NCBI GenBank assembly: GCA_015057165.1
Contig: SVEY01000001.1
Location: forward strand, 90,680-154,679
From: Lachnospiraceae bacterium
GTDB lineage: Bacteria > Bacillota > Clostridia > Lachnospirales > Lachnospiraceae
DNA: 64,000 nucleotides
Direction: 5' to 3'
Position 1 is the stretch's first letter. Every line of letters begins with the position of its first letter. Of the stretch, positions 42,077 through 51,363 are shown piece after piece. The translations under genes were made by a program, and so were the position numbers. Below the pieces are notes generated by a model. That model did not search any database. It worked only from the letters and a program-made list of their open reading frames with translations, and was not told where the DNA came from.

Positions 42077-43504
42077 ATGAGTAATTTAACAGAAATAAGA
42101 CAAGATATAGAAGAGACTAACGTACAATACGAATATATTAGCAAATTAAAAGAATTAGTTAGAGAAAAATCTAATAAGCTAAACAGAAAACTAACATATA
42201 ATGTAACAACTTTTGGCTGTCAGATGAATGCCAGAGATTCGGAGAAACTTGTTGGTATTCTTGAAGAAGTGGGATATGTACCTGCTTATGATGAAAAAGC
42301 GGATTTTGTTATTTATAATACCTGTACAGTTAGGGAAAACGCTAATAATAAAGTATATGGCCGTCTTGGATATCTTCATTCTCTCAAGAAAAAGAATCCT
42401 GAAATGATAATTGCCCTTTGCGGATGCATGATGCAGGAAGAAGTAGTTATTAATAAGCTTAAAGAGTCATATAAGTTTGTTAATCTTATTTTTGGTACTC
42501 ATAATATATTTAAGTTCCCTGAACTTTTATATAACACATTTCAATCTGATGATATGATTATTGACATATGGGAAGATACTAATCGAATTGTAGAGAAACT
42601 TCCTGTTTCTAGAAAGTATTCATTCAAATCTGGTGTCAATATAATGTTTGGATGCAATAATTTCTGCAGCTATTGTATTGTACCTTATGTTCGTGGAAGA
42701 GAGCGTTCTAGACATCCTGAAGAAATTATAGATGAAATAAAGAGCCTTGTTGATGATGGAGTTAAAGAAGTAATGCTTCTTGGACAAAATGTTAATTCCT
42801 ATGGAAAAGGCTTAGATGAAGACATTAACTTTGCAAAACTACTAAAAAAAGTTGATGAAATAGAAGGCTTAGAACGTATACGTTTTATGACGAGTCATCC
42901 TAAGGATTTGTCTGATGAATTAATTGAAGTTATGGCTAGCTCTAAGAATGTATGCAAGCATTTACATTTACCACTTCAATCTGGAAGTAGTGATATCCTA
43001 ACTAAGATGAATAGACATTATTCTAAGGATGATTATCTAAGGTTAGTAGATAAAATTAGAAATAAGATACCGGATATCGCCTTAACTACTGATATTATTG
43101 TGGGATTTCCTGGAGAAACAGAAGAAGATTTTCTTGAAACAATGGATGTTGTAAGACAAGTGGAATTCGATTCTGCATTTACATTTATCTATTCTAAGAG
43201 AACAGGTACGCCTGCTGCAACTATGGATAATCAGATACCTGAAGATGTTATTAAGGATAGATTCGACAGGTTACTAGAAGAAGTACAATCAATTAGTCGT
43301 AAAAAGGCTGATGCATATACAGGAAGTATTCAAAGTGTTCTTGTTGAAAATGTTAATGAACAGGACAATACTCTTGTAAGTGGCAGAATGAGTAATAATT
43401 CTATCGTACATTTTCCAGGAGATAAATCACTTATAGGATGCATTGTTAATGTTAAATTAACTGAATGTAAAGGATTCTATTATATTGGAGAGATAGATGA
43501 ATAA
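42077..43504 (+). CDS. miaB: tRNA-2-methylthio-N6-dimethylallyladenosine synthase
   Basis: MiaB is a radical-SAM methylthiotransferase that modifies A37 of UNN-reading tRNAs. The 475-residue protein has an N-terminal UPF0004 domain with the three cluster cysteines (FGCQMN, TCTVRENA, CGCMMQ) and the radical-SAM motif GCNNFCSYCIVPYVRGRERSR (CxxxCxxC). A C-terminal TRAM domain (YTGSIQSVLVE) follows. An approximately 35-residue N-terminal extension precedes the first domain. It overlaps the next gene by 8 bases. Confidence 0.95.
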   Translation: MSNLTEIRQDIEETNVQYEYISKLKELVREKSNKLNRKLTYNVTTFGCQMNARDSEKLVGILEEVGYVPAYDEKADFVIYNTCTVRENANNKVYGRLGYLHSLKKKNPEMIIALCGCMMQEEVVINKLKESYKFVNLIFGTHNIFKFPELLYNTFQSDDMIIDIWEDTNRIVEKLPVSRKYSFKSGVNIMFGCNNFCSYCIVPYVRGRERSRHPEEIIDEIKSLVDDGVKEVMLLGQNVNSYGKGLDEDINFAKLLKKVDEIEGLERIRFMTSHPKDLSDELIEVMASSKNVCKHLHLPLQSGSSDILTKMNRHYSKDDYLRLVDKIRNKIPDIALTTDIIVGFPGETEEDFLETMDVVRQVEFDSAFTFIYSKRTGTPAATMDNQIPEDVIKDRFDRLLEEVQSISRKKADAYTGSIQSVLVENVNEQDNTLVSGRMSNNSIVHFPGDKSLIGCIVNVKLTECKGFYYIGEIDE

Positions 43505-43877
43505 ATGGCTTAAGAAACGAGACATTATTCTTATAATTTCTTTATTATTTATAGGAATAATTGCTCTTGTAATATGGCATTTTATATATTCTGATGATGG
43601 CAAGTATGTGACAATCGAGCAGAGAAATGAATTGATAGGAACATATCCTCTGAATGTAGATAAAGAAATTGAAATTGAACATAGAGGCAAAGTAGTTAAC
43701 AAAATTATTATAAAAGATGGTTATTGCTACATGGAAGAAGCTGAGTGCCCAGATCATCTATGCATAAAGCAAGGGAAAGTGAACAAATCAGGTCAGACTA
43801 TTGTCTGCCTTCCCAACAGAGTTGTTGTCACTGTTGTGGATTCTAATAATAGCGATTATGATAGTATTGTTAATTAA
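43497..43877 (+). CDS. membrane-anchored NusG domain II protein
   Basis: The 126-residue protein has one N-terminal helix (about 10-30) and an extracytoplasmic NusG-II fold. The typical ECPDHLCIKQGK motif is present, followed by the IVCLPNRVVVTV strand. Such proteins are regularly encoded just before Gx-transporter/heptaprenyl-synthase component I proteins in Clostridia, as is the case here. The function is unknown. The two invariant cysteines might form a disulphide or bind a ligand. Confidence 0.85.
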   Translation: MNKWLKKRDIILIISLLFIGIIALVIWHFIYSDDGKYVTIEQRNELIGTYPLNVDKEIEIEHRGKVVNKIIIKDGYCYMEEAECPDHLCIKQGKVNKSGQTIVCLPNRVVVTVVDSNNSDYDSIVN

Positions 43878-43916
43878 TTTAGTACTAGATTTGGTTTGTG
43901 CACAAATGGGAGTAAA

Positions 43917-45419
43917 ATGAAGAAGTCGTTACCTGCATTAGCAGTATTTTTAACATTTGCACTAGTGTGCAGTTATATAGAATCTTTAATTCCTATACCC
44001 TTTGGTGTCCCAGGAATGAAGCTTGGCCTTACTAATGTTGTAATAATTCTGTTATTATACTTGTTTGGCCCATTTGATGCTATTGTTGTATCCATTCTGA
44101 GAGTTCTTCTTATTGGCTTTATGTTTGGCAATTTGTATTCCTTGTGTTACAGTTTAGCAGGCGGACTATTAAGCTTTATATGCATGTATCTTCTATACAG
44201 ATTCTCAAAATTCAAAATGATAACAGTATCTGTTGTTGGCGGTTTTATGCATAATGTGGGACAACTTATAGTTGCCATATTCTTCTTTGATACTGGATAT
44301 TTAATCTATTATCTTCCTGTTCTTTTAATTACTGGTGTTGTAACTGGAGCTTTAATAGGTGTTATTGCTCAGGCTGTTTATATAAGAATAGATAAGTTTC
44401 TTCATAAAGAAGAAAATGTGGATGTATTTATCCCTGGACGATTATGCATTATGGGTGAACACTCGGATTGGGCATCATCCTATAGAGCCCAAAATGCTGA
44501 TATCGAGAAAGGATATGCAATTGTAGTTGGTCTTAAAGAAGGAATCTATCTTAACGCTAAGAAGGCTGATACATTTACTTATGAATTCAAGGATAAGAGA
44601 ATATGTCTAACTAAGGAGCAGCTATTAGAAGATAATGAGGATGAATTCTTTGGCTATGTAATATCTAGTGCTAAGGTAATGCTTGATAAATATAATGTCT
44701 ATGGCATTATTGTTAATTGCTCTAAAGTAACTATTCCTATGAAGAAAGGCTTGTCTTCCTCGGCAGCAATATGTGTTGGAATTATTAGAGCATTTAACTT
44801 GGTATATGGGTTGAATATTAGTGTTGACGAGGAGATGAATCTTGCATTTATAGCTGAAAATAATGCAGGTTCAATGTGTGGTAGACTTGATCAGATATGT
44901 GCTTATGGAAGCGGCCTTCGTCTTGTTGAATTTGATGGTGAAGAAACGAAGATTAGTGAGATTAAATATTCTGGTAAATGGGCATTTTTAGCAATTGATT
45001 TAGAAAAAGGCAAGAATACGAAGAAGATTCTGTCTGATTTGAATAGTCATTATCCTGTTATCAATGATGATAATGATAGAAATCTTCATGATTTTCTTGG
45101 TCCTTACAATAAAGATATAGTTAATAGAGCAAAGAATTATTTGGAAAATGAACAATATAAAGAACTAGGCGAAATAATGTGTGAGTATCAAGAAGGATTT
45201 GATACAAATGTTGCTATTTGTTCAAAGGAGTTGAAAGCGCCATATCTTCATGAATTCTTTCATAATATCAAAGAACTTGATGGAGTGTTAGGATATAAAG
45301 GCGTAGGCTCTGGTGGAGATGGAATGGCGCAACTTCTCGTTGAATATGACAAAAAAGACTCTGTTAAACAATATATTGAAGAAAAGCTTGAATTAGAATG
45401 CATATTGATTGACTTATGA
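43917..45419 (+). CDS. Gx-transporter (heptaprenyl diphosphate synthase component I-like) fused to a GHMP kinase
   Basis: The 500-residue protein joins two families. Residues 1-165 are a five- to six-helix membrane domain with the Gx/Hpre_diP_synt_I pattern (IPIPFGVPGMKLGLTNVVII), which resembles substrate-binding subunits of ECF-type transporters. Residues about 170-500 form a GHMP kinase. PGRLCIMGEHSDWA (173 on) is motif 1, PMKKGLSSSAAICVG (about 272) is the ATP loop, and GVGSGGDGMAQLLVE (about 463) is motif 3. The reading frame is continuous. ATG 43917 follows GGGAG. Substrate is unknown; a sugar or an isoprenoid-type alcohol taken up and phosphorylated is possible. Confidence 0.85.
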   Translation: MKKSLPALAVFLTFALVCSYIESLIPIPFGVPGMKLGLTNVVIILLLYLFGPFDAIVVSILRVLLIGFMFGNLYSLCYSLAGGLLSFICMYLLYRFSKFKMITVSVVGGFMHNVGQLIVAIFFFDTGYLIYYLPVLLITGVVTGALIGVIAQAVYIRIDKFLHKEENVDVFIPGRLCIMGEHSDWASSYRAQNADIEKGYAIVVGLKEGIYLNAKKADTFTYEFKDKRICLTKEQLLEDNEDEFFGYVISSAKVMLDKYNVYGIIVNCSKVTIPMKKGLSSSAAICVGIIRAFNLVYGLNISVDEEMNLAFIAENNAGSMCGRLDQICAYGSGLRLVEFDGEETKISEIKYSGKWAFLAIDLEKGKNTKKILSDLNSHYPVINDDNDRNLHDFLGPYNKDIVNRAKNYLENEQYKELGEIMCEYQEGFDTNVAICSKELKAPYLHEFFHNIKELDGVLGYKGVGSGGDGMAQLLVEYDKKDSVKQYIEEKLELECILIDL

Positions 45420-45470
45420 AAGGTTAATTATAGTTAATGGCTGATAAATCAAAGGATGAAAGGATATAAT

Positions 45471-46055
45471 ATGATAGCATTTCTTAATGGAAGATTAGAT
45501 AGCATAGATGATAGCTTCGTATATATTGATTGCGGTGGTGTTGGATATAAAGTAATGATGCCTTCTCTTGATATATCTGAGATTGGCAATGTTGGTGAAA
45601 GTATTAAGGTATATACACATTTTCATGTAACGGAAAATGAAATGTCTCTATATGGATTTATTTCTAAGAAAAGCAAAGAACTATTCGAGATGCTTATATC
45701 AGTAAACGGAATAGGACCTAAAGCTGGAATTGCAATTCTTAGTGAGCTTAGTGCTGATGAACTTATGAAAGCGCTTATTACAGGTGATGTTAAGGCTATA
45801 TGTACTGCAAAGGGTGTTGGAAAGAAAATAGCAGAAAGAGCTATCCTTGAACTTGGGAATAAGATTGATGCTAATGAACTTATAAATATCAATTCCCCTG
45901 GAAAGACAGGTGCATTTGATTCTGATGTTATTATGGCTCTTGAAGCTTTAGGATATTCTAAGACAGAGTCAAGAGAAGCCCTTAATAACGTAGATTATGT
46001 TGAGGGTATGACAGAAGAAGACCTACTTAAAGAATGTCTTAAAGTTATGATATAA
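45471..46055 (+). CDS. ruvA: Holliday junction branch migration protein RuvA
   Basis: RuvA binds Holliday junctions and loads RuvB. The 194-residue protein has the OB-fold domain (FLNGRLDSIDDSFVYIDCGGVGYKV), two helix-hairpin-helix motifs (LISVNGIGPKAGIAILS and AICTAKGVGKKIAERAILEL) and the C-terminal RuvB-binding domain (DVIMALEALGYSKTESREAL). ATG 45471 is chosen for the conserved N-terminus; AAGGA lies upstream. ruvB follows at 24 bases. Confidence 0.95.
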   Translation: MIAFLNGRLDSIDDSFVYIDCGGVGYKVMMPSLDISEIGNVGESIKVYTHFHVTENEMSLYGFISKKSKELFEMLISVNGIGPKAGIAILSELSADELMKALITGDVKAICTAKGVGKKIAERAILELGNKIDANELININSPGKTGAFDSDVIMALEALGYSKTESREALNNVDYVEGMTEEDLLKECLKVMI

Positions 46056-46079
46056 CATTTTATATATAGGTGAAATAAT

Positions 46080-47075
46080 ATGAGAAGAGTAATATCTACT
46101 GAATTAAAAAAAGAAGAGGCATCTGTTGAAGCCACATTAAGGCCAGAGACTCTAGAAGAGTATATTGGCCAGGAAAATGTGAAAGAGAACCTTAAGGTGT
46201 ATATTGAAGCAGCAAAGAAACGTGGTGAGTCATTAGATCATGTCTTGTTATATGGACCTCCTGGACTTGGTAAGACGACACTCTCTAACATTATAGCTAA
46301 TGAAATGAGTGTAAATATCAAGGTGACATCTGGCCCAGCAATTGCTAAGCCTGGAGAAATGGCCGCAATTCTTAATGGACTTAAAGAGAATGATATCTTA
46401 TTTATTGACGAGATTCACAGACTTAATAGACAAGTGGAAGAGGTATTATATCCCGCAATGGAGGATTTCTGTATTGATATTATGATTGGCAAAGGCCAAA
46501 GTGCCAAATCAATAAGACTAGATCTTCCAAAGTTTACATTAATTGGGGCTACAACTAGAGCAGGTCTTCTTACAGCTCCCCTTCGTGATAGATTTGGGGT
46601 GATATTCCACATGGAATTCTATAATCCAGAGGAATTATCTACAATTGTCAATGCTTCTTCTAAGGTGCTAAATGTTGATATTGATTCTAAAGGCGCTTAT
46701 GAAATTGCAAGAAGAAGTCGTGGAACACCAAGACTTGCTAATCGCTTACTTAAAAGGGTAAGAGATTTTGCAGAAGTAGAATTTGATGGAACAATAACTG
46801 AAGAAATTGCGAAATCAGCATTAGACAGACTTAATGTAGACACATTAGGTCTCGACGTAAATGATAGAAATATACTTCTGACTATTATTGAGAAATATAA
46901 TGGTGGACCTGTTGGCCTCGATACTCTTGCAGCGACAATAGGTGAAGAAGCAGCTACTATAGAAGATGTATACGAGCCTTATCTTGTTAAAGAAGGCTTA
47001 ATAACTAGGACTCCTAAAGGAAGAGTTGCAACAGATATTGCTTTTTCACATTTTGGCATTAAGTGTCTTGAATAA
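46080..47075 (+). CDS. ruvB: Holliday junction DNA helicase RuvB
   Basis: RuvB is the AAA+ motor of branch migration. The 331-residue protein shows [20 protein letters not shown] at the N-terminus, Walker [14 protein letters not shown], Walker [12 protein letters not shown], the sensor [19 protein letters not shown] and the C-terminal winged helix ([17 protein letters not shown]). Length and order are normal. Confidence 0.97.
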   Translation: MRRVISTELKKEEASVEATLRPETLEEYIGQENVKENLKVYIEAAKKRGESLDHVLLYGPPGLGKTTLSNIIANEMSVNIKVTSGPAIAKPGEMAAILNGLKENDILFIDEIHRLNRQVEEVLYPAMEDFCIDIMIGKGQSAKSIRLDLPKFTLIGATTRAGLLTAPLRDRFGVIFHMEFYNPEELSTIVNASSKVLNVDIDSKGAYEIARRSRGTPRLANRLLKRVRDFAEVEFDGTITEEIAKSALDRLNVDTLGLDVNDRNILLTIIEKYNGGPVGLDTLAATIGEEAATIEDVYEPYLVKEGLITRTPKGRVATDIAFSHFGIKCLE

Positions 47076-47127
47076 AGGGTTAATATATGGTTAAATAATG
47101 GTGTTAGGTTGATTTAGGAGGAATGTT

Positions 47128-47562
47128 ATGTCTGCCAAAAAAAATACAGAAGTTCTAATAGGTGGAAAAAAGTATACTATCTCTGGATATGAAGAGGAAG
47201 AATATCTACAAAGAGTTGCATCATATATTAATTCTAAGCTTAAGGAATTCAATGAAATTGATAGCTTTAGGAGACTTTCTGCAGATATGAAGTCAATTCT
47301 TACTGAAGTAAATATTGCTGATGATTATTTTAAAGCAAAAGAACAAATTGAAAAGCTTGAAAGTGATTGTGAAACTAAGGATCAGGATATATTTAAATTC
47401 AAACATGATCTTATCAATCTGCAAGTTGAGAATGAAGAGCTTAAGAAACGTATAGAAAGTTTAGATGAAGAAAAGAAGGAATTACTTCTTGCTAAGACTA
47501 AATTAGAAGCATCTCTTGAAGAATCACTTCTAGGACCATCTACAAGCAATTATAATTCATAA
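47128..47562 (+). CDS. zapA: cell division protein ZapA
   Basis: ZapA cross-links FtsZ filaments. The 144-residue protein has the ZapA domain at the N-terminus (VLIGGKKYTISGYEEEEYLQRVASYINSK) and then a long coiled coil (about 70-135) rich in Glu, Leu and Lys. It is preceded by AGGAGG. The ruvAB-zapA-U32 order is common in Clostridia. It is followed by a small hairpin terminator. Confidence 0.9.
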   Translation: MSAKKNTEVLIGGKKYTISGYEEEEYLQRVASYINSKLKEFNEIDSFRRLSADMKSILTEVNIADDYFKAKEQIEKLESDCETKDQDIFKFKHDLINLQVENEELKKRIESLDEEKKELLLAKTKLEASLEESLLGPSTSNYNS

Positions 47563-47581
47563 TAGTTATTTGGATATTATT

Positions 47582-47612
47582 AAATTCCCAGCCTCAGTGT
47601 TGGGAATTTTTG
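47582..47612 (+). terminator. hairpin between zapA and the U32 gene
   Basis: AAATTCCCA (47582-47590) pairs with TGGGAATTT (47601-47609) around a 10-base loop, followed by TTT. It is a plausible partial terminator only 19 bases before the next start. Confidence 0.6.
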
Positions 47613-47630
47613 ATGTAGAAAGGAATACTT

Positions 47631-49802
47631 ATGCGTAATATGGAAGTTCTTGCTCCGGCAGGAAATATAGAAATATTTAAATCAGTTATTGATGCTGGTG
47701 CAGATGCTGTGTATTTTGGTGGTAAACATTTTTCGGCAAGAGCATTTGCTAATAATTTTGATTATAAAGAAAGTGAAGAAGCGCTTAATTATGCACATTT
47801 ACATGGAAAAAAGGCTTATCTTACTCTTAATACATTAATAAAAAATAAAGAATTCAATGATGATTTATATGACTACATATCATTTTATTATGAAAACGGA
47901 TTAGATGGAATTATAGTCCAAGACATAGGGCTTATTCAATTTATCAGAGATGAATTTCCAGATTTAAATGTTCATGGTAGCACTCAACTTGCAATATGTA
48001 ATTCTTATGGTGTCAAGTTATTAGAGAAGTTGGGCGTAACTCGTATTGTTCCTGCTAGAGAATTATCTCTTGAAGAAATAAGAAATATTCATGATGAAAC
48101 AGGAATGGAACTTGAGGTCTTTGTGCATGGTGCCCTTTGTTATTGTTACTCTGGTGATTGCCTTATGAGTAGCTTAATTGGTAAAAGAAGCGGTAATAGA
48201 GGCAGGTGCGCTCAACCATGTCGTTTGCCTTATGAAATATACTTGGATAATAAACCCCTTAAAACTAAAGGCAACTATATTCTAAGCCTAAAGGATTTGT
48301 GTGGCATTAATGACCTACCTGGCCTTTATAGAAGTGGTGTATCTTCACTTAAGATAGAAGGTCGAATGAAGCAAAAACAATATGCGACTAATGTTGTATA
48401 TCTTTATAGGAAATATGTTGATAGTTTACTTGATAATGAAGCAAAAGGAATTGATGATTATAAAGTTAAGGAAAATGATTATAGATTCTTACTTGATTTA
48501 GGCAACAGATGTGGCTTTACTAATAGTTATTATTATAAAAATACAAATGATATGGTTACATTTATAAAGCCTAATCATCAAAATAAAGAAATAGATTATG
48601 AATTTACTGAAGAAAAACTGAAAGTTACACTAGATGTAAAAGCCAAAATCGATAATCCTATTATGATTACAGCAAATTATAATGATTATTCTATAAATAA
48701 ACAAGGTAGCAAAGTAGAAAAAGCCAGCAAGCGACCTGTTACTACAGATGATATTTCTGCAAGATTAAAGAAAAGTGGTTCAACTTCCTTTGATATAACA
48801 AGTATTAATTATGAAATTGACGATAATATCTTCATACCTCTTGGAGAGATTAATAGATTGAGAAGAGAGGCGCTAGAAGAACTAGAAGATATTATTTTGT
48901 CTGCCTTTAAGAGAAATAAGTCTGATATGATAAAAGATGATATAGCAGAATCTAACACTATTAATAAGGCAAATATTTCTCCTTTATTAATTTCAATTTC
49001 GACAAATGAACAATTAGAAGCAATAGGAAATATATATAATGCAAAAGATTATAGCATGGATTTTGATCTAAGTATTCCTGTTAGTGAATACGAATTATTT
49101 GAAAGAATTGATGAAATTAAAGCAATTTATAAAGATTCTAGAATATTTGTTGAATTACCAATAGTTATAAGAGATAAAGCCCTTAATCTATTAGAGAATA
49201 ATATTTCTTTGTTAACAAAATATGATGGATATATAGTATCAAGCTATGATGGGGCGTCTTTTGTAAAGGATAAAGGTTTAAAGGGAATAATAATAGCCGG
49301 CTCGCATCTTTATTCTTATAACAATAATGCGGTTAACACTATTAATAATTTGGGTATAGATTATAATATTTCTCCATTAGAGCTTAATTACAAAGAACTA
49401 ATACATAGAAATAATTCTAATAGTATTCTTACTGTATATGGCAGATATCCAATGATGGTAAGTGCTAACTGCATTAATAAGAATTGTATTTCTTGCGATA
49501 AGAAAGAAAAAATCATTAAGATAAAAGACAAAAAAGGCTATAGCTTTCCTGTGCGAAATAAGTGTAAGGTGTGTTATAATGTCATTTATAATGATTTGCC
49601 AACTTGTTTACTTGAAGAGACAGAATTAATTGATAAAGCTGGCTTTAAATTGTATAGAATTGATTTTACATTCGAGGACAAGAATGAAACAATTGACATT
49701 TTGAGAAGGTTTTATAGTAATTTTAATAATAATAATATAGATTATGACTTGAGAAGTGAATCAAAATATACGAAAGGTCATTTTAAAAGAGGTGTAGAAT
49801 AA
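47631..49802 (+). CDS. U32 family peptidase / RlhA-like rRNA hydroxylase with DUF3656
   Basis: The 723-residue protein has the U32 domain at the N-terminus: MEVLAPAGNIEIFKSVIDAGADAVYFGG, VHGSTQLAICN and VFVHGALCYCYSGDC, followed by GNRGRCAQPCR, which provides four Cys thought to hold an Fe-S cluster. After the domain comes a DUF3656-type segment and a C-terminal Cys cluster (NCISCDKK, CKVCYNV). In Escherichia coli, RlhA of this family hydroxylates C2501 of 23S rRNA; whether this protein does the same is inferred. Its stop shares a base with the next start (TAATG). Confidence 0.88.
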   Translation: MRNMEVLAPAGNIEIFKSVIDAGADAVYFGGKHFSARAFANNFDYKESEEALNYAHLHGKKAYLTLNTLIKNKEFNDDLYDYISFYYENGLDGIIVQDIGLIQFIRDEFPDLNVHGSTQLAICNSYGVKLLEKLGVTRIVPARELSLEEIRNIHDETGMELEVFVHGALCYCYSGDCLMSSLIGKRSGNRGRCAQPCRLPYEIYLDNKPLKTKGNYILSLKDLCGINDLPGLYRSGVSSLKIEGRMKQKQYATNVVYLYRKYVDSLLDNEAKGIDDYKVKENDYRFLLDLGNRCGFTNSYYYKNTNDMVTFIKPNHQNKEIDYEFTEEKLKVTLDVKAKIDNPIMITANYNDYSINKQGSKVEKASKRPVTTDDISARLKKSGSTSFDITSINYEIDDNIFIPLGEINRLRREALEELEDIILSAFKRNKSDMIKDDIAESNTINKANISPLLISISTNEQLEAIGNIYNAKDYSMDFDLSIPVSEYELFERIDEIKAIYKDSRIFVELPIVIRDKALNLLENNISLLTKYDGYIVSSYDGASFVKDKGLKGIIIAGSHLYSYNNNAVNTINNLGIDYNISPLELNYKELIHRNNSNSILTVYGRYPMMVSANCINKNCISCDKKEKIIKIKDKKGYSFPVRNKCKVCYNVIYNDLPTCLLEETELIDKAGFKLYRIDFTFEDKNETIDILRRFYSNFNNNNIDYDLRSESKYTKGHFKRGVE

Positions 49803-51169
49803 TGGCTCATATAGTAGTCTACGTTAGTAGATTTATACTTGTATTTTTATTTGCAATTTATACATATGACTGTTTTGCTGCATTAAGAAGAAGTGTAAGC
49901 AAAGAAAGACAGAAGAGACTTTATCATCGTCAGGTGTTTATTATGTATACAATATTGATTGATTTGAATTTGTGTATATTTGTAAGCACCAATAATATGA
50001 TGATTCTCTTATTTATGCTTGCGCAAATGATATTCTTTGGTGTTTGTATGCTTATTTACAAGAAAATATACAAACATGCAAGCTATGCTTTAATTAATAA
50101 TATGTGTATGCTTATGACAATAAGCTTTTCAATTCTAGCAAGACTTGATATGGGAAATGCTATAAAACAGTTTGTAATTGCAGCTATTGGTATGGTGGCA
50201 ACGTGTTTTATACCTGCTCTTATTTCTAAATTGAAAATGTGGAACAGGTTAAAATGGATATATGCAATAGTTGGTATAGCAGGCTTACTATTAGTTCTTG
50301 TTGTTGGTTCTCGTGTATATGGTGCTAAAATCAATATTAATCTTGGCCCAATTGCAATTCAGCCATCAGAATTTATTAAGATTATATTCGTATTCTTTGT
50401 AGCAGCAATGCTTTATGTACTTCCTGAAGATGATTTATCTAAGATGAAGATAGATTTTAAATCCTCAGATTTTAGGAAAGTACTTATTGCAACTCTTGTT
50501 GCCGGTGCTCATGTGCTTATTCTAGTTGCATCTAAGGATTTAGGTGGAGCAACAATATTCCTATTTACATATATTGTTATGCTTTATGTGGCAACTAGGA
50601 AGCCGCTATATCTTATTATTTCATTTCTGGGTATGGCTGTAGGAGGCGTATTAATTTACCTATTATTTAACCATGTTAAAGTAAGAGTTGCTGCATGGCT
50701 TGATCCCCTTGGAACTATTCAAGATCAAGGCTATCAGGTGTCCCAGTCCTTATTTGCTATTGGAACAGGAGGATGGTTTGGCTCTGGATTATGTCAGGGA
50801 ATGCCAGATAAGATACCTGTTGTATCACAAGACTTTATTTTTGCTGCAATATCAGAGGAGTTAGGCGCTGTATTTGCGCTATGCTTAATTTTTGTATGTA
50901 TTAGTTGTATATTTATGTTCTTTAATATTGCTATGGAGATTAGAGATCAATTCTATAAACTTATAGCGCTAGGACTTGGAACACTCTATGGTATACAGGT
51001 GTTTATAACACTTGGTGGTGTTACCAAATTCATTCCATCAACTGGTGTAACCCTACCTCTTGTAAGTTATGGAGGAAGCTCACTCTTAAGTACCATGGTA
51101 TTATTTGCTATAATTCAAGGTCTTTATTGTCGACAATTTGATGATACTCAGAACCAAGGTGATTTATAG
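49802..51169 (+). CDS. FtsW/RodA/SpoVE family peptidoglycan polymerase
   Basis: SEDS proteins are membrane glycosyltransferases that polymerise lipid II together with a class B PBP. The 455-residue protein has about ten helices. Family strings are GPIAIQPSEFIKI, ASKDLGGATIFL, the catalytic-loop region WLDPLGTIQDQGYQVSQSLFAIGTGGWFGSGL, and VSQDFIFAAISEELG. The final GVTLPLVSYGGSSLLS is conserved. The PBP partner follows. The 3' end of the gene, including the stop, lies in a long palindrome. Whether it works in elongation, division or sporulation cannot be decided here. Confidence 0.92.
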   Translation: MAHIVVYVSRFILVFLFAIYTYDCFAALRRSVSKERQKRLYHRQVFIMYTILIDLNLCIFVSTNNMMILLFMLAQMIFFGVCMLIYKKIYKHASYALINNMCMLMTISFSILARLDMGNAIKQFVIAAIGMVATCFIPALISKLKMWNRLKWIYAIVGIAGLLLVLVVGSRVYGAKININLGPIAIQPSEFIKIIFVFFVAAMLYVLPEDDLSKMKIDFKSSDFRKVLIATLVAGAHVLILVASKDLGGATIFLFTYIVMLYVATRKPLYLIISFLGMAVGGVLIYLLFNHVKVRVAAWLDPLGTIQDQGYQVSQSLFAIGTGGWFGSGLCQGMPDKIPVVSQDFIFAAISEELGAVFALCLIFVCISCIFMFFNIAMEIRDQFYKLIALGLGTLYGIQVFITLGGVTKFIPSTGVTLPLVSYGGSSLLSTMVLFAIIQGLYCRQFDDTQNQGDL

Positions 51170-51227
51170 CATAATTCTTTGAGGATGCTTGCATTCGAAA
51201 AAGAATTATGCTAAAAATCACTTTGGC
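51153..51227. repeat. long palindrome spanning the SEDS-gene stop codon
   Basis: Positions 51153-51180 pair with 51200-51227 in 25 of 28 positions. The apex continues as GGATGC-TT-GCATTC, giving a near-continuous hairpin of 75 bases that includes the stop codon of the SEDS gene. There is no T-tail. It may act as a processing or stability hairpin, or be a REP-type element. Confidence 0.7.
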
Positions 51228-51244
51228 GAGAGCCAAACAGTGAG

Positions 51245-51340
51245 GAAAAGCGAAGCTTTTTCGAACTTGGTTCTGAGTAAAATTCTTTGAGAATGCTTGC
51301 ATTCGAAAAAGCGAAGCTTTTTCGAACTTGGTTCTGAGTA
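51245..51340 (+). repeat. imperfect tandem repeat before the PBP gene
   Basis: A unit of about 60 bases is repeated. GCGAAGCTTTTTCGAAC and TTGGTTCTGAGTA end both copies (51245-51279 and 51305-51340). AATTCTTTGAGRATGCTTGC starts the second copy and the palindrome before the first. Each unit contains the small hairpin GAAAAGC-GAA-GCTTTTTC. GGTTCTGAGT is also complementary to ACTCAGAACC at the end of the SEDS gene. Confidence 0.65.
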
Positions 51341-51363
51341 TAATATGTAGGAAAGAGATATAT

